Assembly (NCBI GenBank): GCA_007694115.1
Contig: RECJ01000159.1
Span: forward strand, 1 to 41,363
Source of the DNA: Leptolyngbya sp. DLM2.Bin27
Lineage (GTDB): Bacteria > Cyanobacteriota > Cyanobacteriia > Phormidesmidales > Phormidesmidaceae
DNA length: 41,363 nt
Direction: 5' to 3'
Below, in pieces: positions 38,054-41,363 of this stretch. A program made the translations under genes and the position numbers. The stretch's first letter is position 1. Every line of letters begins with the position of its first letter. A model generated the notes under the pieces. That model saw nothing but the letters and a program-made list of their open reading frames with translations. It ran no database searches and had not been told where the DNA came from.

Positions 38054-39805
38054 GTGCTGTACCTAGCAGAAGTCCAGAAAAAGACCGGATTTATTGGCAG
38101 CGGCAAACCCGAGTTCAAGCTGCTGGCCTGCCAGCGCAGTGAGCACAGCTGGAGCGCGGTGACCGGTGAAGAGTCTCTGTCAGCCCCAGACGACGCCTCC
38201 TACAACGCTGGAGCGCTGGTCATGGTCGAAGTCAGCAACAGCCGTCAGATCCAGCGCCACTACGAAGCCGGGCGTGCCCTGACCAACATCTTGCAAAATT
38301 TTTCTAGCCTGAGCAAAAAGTCTAAGACCCAGGAAGAAGAAATTGAGCAGTGGAAACAGTCGCTGACCTTTCAGAGTCAAGAACTCAACCGCCGCGAGCT
38401 AGAGCTAGAAACCCGTCAAGAACAGATTGAGCAAGCTGAGGTTGACCTAGATCAACTCGATGCCCAACGTCAAGAACTTGAGCAGCTGCGCCAGTCCCTA
38501 GAGCAGCAGCAGGAAGAGCTAACCCGCAAAAATCAGGATCTAGAAGGTGCCTGGGCCCACCTCAACGGCGAAACCCGTCGCCTAGAGGAAATGCGAGCCG
38601 AGGTGGCCCCCCAGGCTGGACTGGCCCCCGACCAGATAGACCATCTTCAGGGAGCCCTCAACCGGCTCACCGAGGCGGTAATGCCCGTTGAAGCCCTGCG
38701 CGAGCCCTTGACCCATGCCACCGACGGGCTCAACTACCACCAGGGGCTGTTGGGAGACTATCGCCAGGCCCTCGAAAACCAGCGCCAGGGCTTAGAACAG
38801 CGTCAGCATGAGTTAGACCAGCAGGCCACTGAGTTGCAGCAGCGCTGGGCTGACTGGCACCAAAACGCAGCTGTCTTAACCGCCAAGCGCGAAGATCTCA
38901 AGCTGCGGCAGCAGGTCATTAAACTCCAGCAAGAGCAGATTCACGGCCTGACGACGACTCTGCAAGCCCAGGGTAGTCTCCACCAAAAGATTTACGATCT
39001 GCTCAACACCACCGACAAAGTACGGCTGAGCAAAAAGGTGAATGTGGCAGCCCTAGAGGCCATGGATATCGACCAACTGCAAACCATGGTGAGCAATCTA
39101 GAGAAAGATCTAGAAAAAATGTCTCACTTTGTCTCTGACCAAGAGGAGGAACTCGCCCTAGAACAGCAGGCCCTCGATGAGATCAAGGCCAAAATTGAGC
39201 AGGCCAGCGAGTTTGACCGGCTTCAACTGGGCACCGAACTGGCCGAGGAGGAAGATCGCTACCAAATGCTTAACGCCACCCTAGTGGGTCAGCGCCGCAA
39301 CTTGATTGAGCGAGACGAGGTGTTGGCTCAGCACCAGGCTGTGCTGCGACGACGTCAGGGTCTAGCGGTGGAGGAGGTGCCAGTTAGCGCTATTGACCTA
39401 GAGCCATTGCTTAATACCATTGATGCCCAACGCCAGGAGACCACCAACAAAATCCAGACCCTAGAAGCAGAGATCAAACAGACCCAGGAAAGCATTGCCC
39501 GTCTCAAGCAAGACCTAGAGAATAGCGAAGCGACCCTGGCTACCCAGCGATCTGAAGTAGAGGCGTTTGAGTCTAGCCTACAGCAGCAGCGGCAAGACCT
39601 AGCGAGCCTGGCAGGCAAGCTGGCGGTCTGTGAAGAATTGCTCAACCCAGCTCAGGAAAGCGTGAACGGTCTGAAGCAGTCACTGGATAATCTGGCGGGT
39701 GGAGTCACTAAACTCCAAGAAGTCAACGACTACCAACTCCAGGCGATTGCCGAACTCCGTCAAACGGTAATTGGTGTAGGCGCACCCCAAATGGCGGCTT
39801 CCTAG
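38054..39805 (+). CDS. Coiled-coil pilus motility/taxis protein, HmpF-like
   Basis: GTG start; globular N-terminus MLYLAEVQKKTGFIGSGKPEFKLLACQRSEHSWSAV followed by long heptad-rich Gln/Glu coiled coil; adjacent to hmp-type cluster. Confidence 0.82.
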   Translation: MLYLAEVQKKTGFIGSGKPEFKLLACQRSEHSWSAVTGEESLSAPDDASYNAGALVMVEVSNSRQIQRHYEAGRALTNILQNFSSLSKKSKTQEEEIEQWKQSLTFQSQELNRRELELETRQEQIEQAEVDLDQLDAQRQELEQLRQSLEQQQEELTRKNQDLEGAWAHLNGETRRLEEMRAEVAPQAGLAPDQIDHLQGALNRLTEAVMPVEALREPLTHATDGLNYHQGLLGDYRQALENQRQGLEQRQHELDQQATELQQRWADWHQNAAVLTAKREDLKLRQQVIKLQQEQIHGLTTTLQAQGSLHQKIYDLLNTTDKVRLSKKVNVAALEAMDIDQLQTMVSNLEKDLEKMSHFVSDQEEELALEQQALDEIKAKIEQASEFDRLQLGTELAEEEDRYQMLNATLVGQRRNLIERDEVLAQHQAVLRRRQGLAVEEVPVSAIDLEPLLNTIDAQRQETTNKIQTLEAEIKQTQESIARLKQDLENSEATLATQRSEVEAFESSLQQQRQDLASLAGKLAVCEELLNPAQESVNGLKQSLDNLAGGVTKLQEVNDYQLQAIAELRQTVIGVGAPQMAAS

Positions 39806-39860
39806 GGGTTGACAGCCACCAGAAGTGCTAGAGTCGGCTGATGTGTCTAGGGAACTGCCC

Positions 39861-40067
39861 ATGATTTGGGTTAACGAGCAAATTGATCCTTCGGGAATTA
39901 TTTACTCCTGTATTGCCTGCTGTGACGAAGGTCAGGCGAAGGCCTGCTATCAGTCGTTTCAGGACAATCTGACCGAGGAGCAGCGGGCAGCGGGCTGGAT
40001 TGCCCAAATGCGCCAGGTTGACTCCTGGGAAGAGGTGCCTGTCAACGCCCTCAAGCTGAGTTTCTAG
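39861..40067 (+). CDS. Small hypothetical protein (68 aa)
   Basis: ATG at 39861, MIWVNEQIDPSGIIYSCIACCDEGQAKACYQSFQ... Confidence 0.55.
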   Translation: MIWVNEQIDPSGIIYSCIACCDEGQAKACYQSFQDNLTEEQRAAGWIAQMRQVDSWEEVPVNALKLSF

Positions 40068-40137
40068 AATGGTTGTCCTAGGTCCCTTACGGTGAATTGC
40101 TGTGCGTTGGCGGAGCCTCGCCTTAGTTTCCCCCATG

Positions 40138-40158
40138 GTGGGCAGTGCCCACCCTACA
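40138..40158. repeat. Short palindromic repeat ggtgggcagtgcccaccctac
   Basis: Shares GTGGGCA(G/C)TGCCCAC core with sequences at ~40977 and ~41227. Confidence 0.75.
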
Positions 40159-40207
40159 GCACCTATGGTCTAATTTTTAGCATTGACGCTGCACTAAGCG
40201 GATATTG

Positions 40208-40549
40208 CTAGCGGCTTGACTGCCGCCACCGCCACCGTTGATCGAGCAGGGTGCGACTTAACACCCGGACTGGGTCTTGGCTTTCCCCTGAAAATAGGGC
40301 AAAATCAACCGGCCCCCAGGTTTGCTCAGAGATTTCTGCTAGGGCCAGCAAAAACGGATCGTCAAGGGCAATGCGATGGTCAAACCGCAGGGTGAGCAGT
40401 GGTAGACCGCTGTGGCCAGCTCCGCTGACAATGCCCCAGTCGTGCTGGTCTAACATAGCCTGAAGCGGCTGGCCGACAGCGTGACGAAAATGCTCTAGCT
40501 GCTGTTGTTTTTGTCTGAGTTCTTGCAGGAGTTGTTGATTGGTCAACAT
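40208..40549 (-). CDS. Hypothetical protein (coiled N-terminus)
   Basis: Likely start MLTNQQLLQELRQKQQQLEHFRHAVGQPL. Confidence 0.55.
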   Translation of the reverse strand: MLTNQQLLQELRQKQQQLEHFRHAVGQPLQAMLDQHDWGIVSGAGHSGLPLLTLRFDHRIALDDPFLLALAEISEQTWGPVDFALFSGESQDPVRVLSRTLLDQRWRWRQSSR

Positions 40550-40671
40550 CGTGCCCCTTCGCGAGTAGCAGTAAACTAAACACCCCACTTTGAGTGTAAG
40601 GGGCGGTTTAGTCTGTAGAGTTAAAGACTTTCTATTGCTCTGTCTGCCGTTAATGTTTCTCTGATAGCGCC

Positions 40672-40881
40672 ATGCCTAGTATCGACTACATTAAGCTTGA
40701 TCAGTTTTTGAAGCAAACCCAGGCTGCTGGCACCGGGGGCCAGGCCAAGCTGATGATTCAAGACGGCGAGGTGAGGGTAAATGGCGAGATCGAGGTGCGG
40801 CGCGGACGCAAGCTGGTGACGGGCGATCGCATTGAGCTAGGGGATCAGATCTGGGTGGTTGACCTAGCCGCGCTCGATTAG
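40672..40881 (+). CDS. RNA-binding S4-domain protein (YaaA/YbcJ-type)
   Basis: YIKLDQFLKQTQAAGTGGQAKLMIQDGEVRVNGEIEVRRGRKLVTGDRIEL. Confidence 0.9.
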   Translation: MPSIDYIKLDQFLKQTQAAGTGGQAKLMIQDGEVRVNGEIEVRRGRKLVTGDRIELGDQIWVVDLAALD

Positions 40882-40991
40882 GCGGGCGGGGCGATTGCCA
40901 TCTTGCCCAGGCTGGGGCCTAAGGAGATTTCTGGGAAAGAAGATACCAGCTTTCATTGAGTGACTGTAGCTGTTGTAGGGTGGGCACTGCT

Positions 40992-41225
40992 AGCCCTGTC
41001 AAGGTGAGGCAGATTTAGGGGTCGATCCCTCGAATTGGCTTTGAGCCTTGGACTTCAGTCCAAGGCTCAAAGCCGAAATCCTCTGAAGAGGATTGGGAGC
41101 CGAGTTCCCCAGTCTGCTTTAGCAGACTTTGGCTATGAGCCAGGGAGTTCACTCCCTGGTGGTTGTGGCCGGAGTCCCTTAGCCGATGGGCATTTCGGGA
41201 ATAGTGTAGCCACCTTGACAGGGCT
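40992..41225. repeat. Multi-hairpin array bounded by 15-bp perfect inverted repeats
   Basis: AGCCCTGTCAAGGTG (40992-41006) / CACCTTGACAGGGCT (41211-41225); internal stems at 41037-41074, 41077-41094, 41111-41128 and 41140-41159. Confidence 0.85.
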
Positions 41226-41363
41226 GGGTGGGCACTGCCCACCATTTGAGAAACTCTTCTTCAGAAGTCGCCTAAGTAGGGTGGCGTCTTTATCGGTAAG
41301 GTGGCAGGCATTGGTGACAGGTTAAACCATTAGGCTAGAAGTCAAGGCTATTTCAGCGCAGAT

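Overview
This 41.4 kb window is chromosomal DNA from a filamentous-type (Leptolyngbya/Nodosilinea-like) cyanobacterium. Support comes from frequent GCGATCGC (HIP1) sites, cyanobacterial gene content and high GC. No rRNA, tRNA, CRISPR array or intact transposase/prophage was recognised. The left ~27 kb is mostly housekeeping: mutS 3' end, ftsH, gltX, an amidase, two tandem LytR-CpsA-Psr paralogs, mscS, coaBC, trhO, an HDAC-family deacetylase, a LysM/M23 peptidase, an HtrA protease, larB, a phosphoribulokinase paralog, a GT39-like glycosyltransferase and glcD. The right part (27.3-39.8 kb) is a complete type IV pilus chemotaxis-like locus (PilG/H/I/J/L, Hmp type) encoding hybrid CheA, MCP, CheW, CheY and a PatA-type regulator. 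It is divergently coupled across a 1 kb non-coding region to an HmpF-like coiled-coil gene. The most interesting non-coding signals are: (1) a Yfr1-like sRNA candidate with a -35 box, an ACUCCUCA-ACACC motif and an intrinsic terminator at ~20.59-20.66 kb; (2) a ~190-nt structured RNA candidate with a 13-bp closing stem upstream of htrA; (3) a structured intergenic region at ~14.58-14.76 kb with GNRA and GAA-capped hairpins and cobalamin-riboswitch-like words but no downstream target; (4) a four-hairpin palindrome array bounded by 15-bp inverted repeats at 41.0-41.2 kb; (5) several MITE-like elements. No clearly unprecedented multi-gene system is visible. The acidic, DPF-motif-rich disordered regions shared by the CheA and MCP of the pilus locus are the most unusual protein-level feature.
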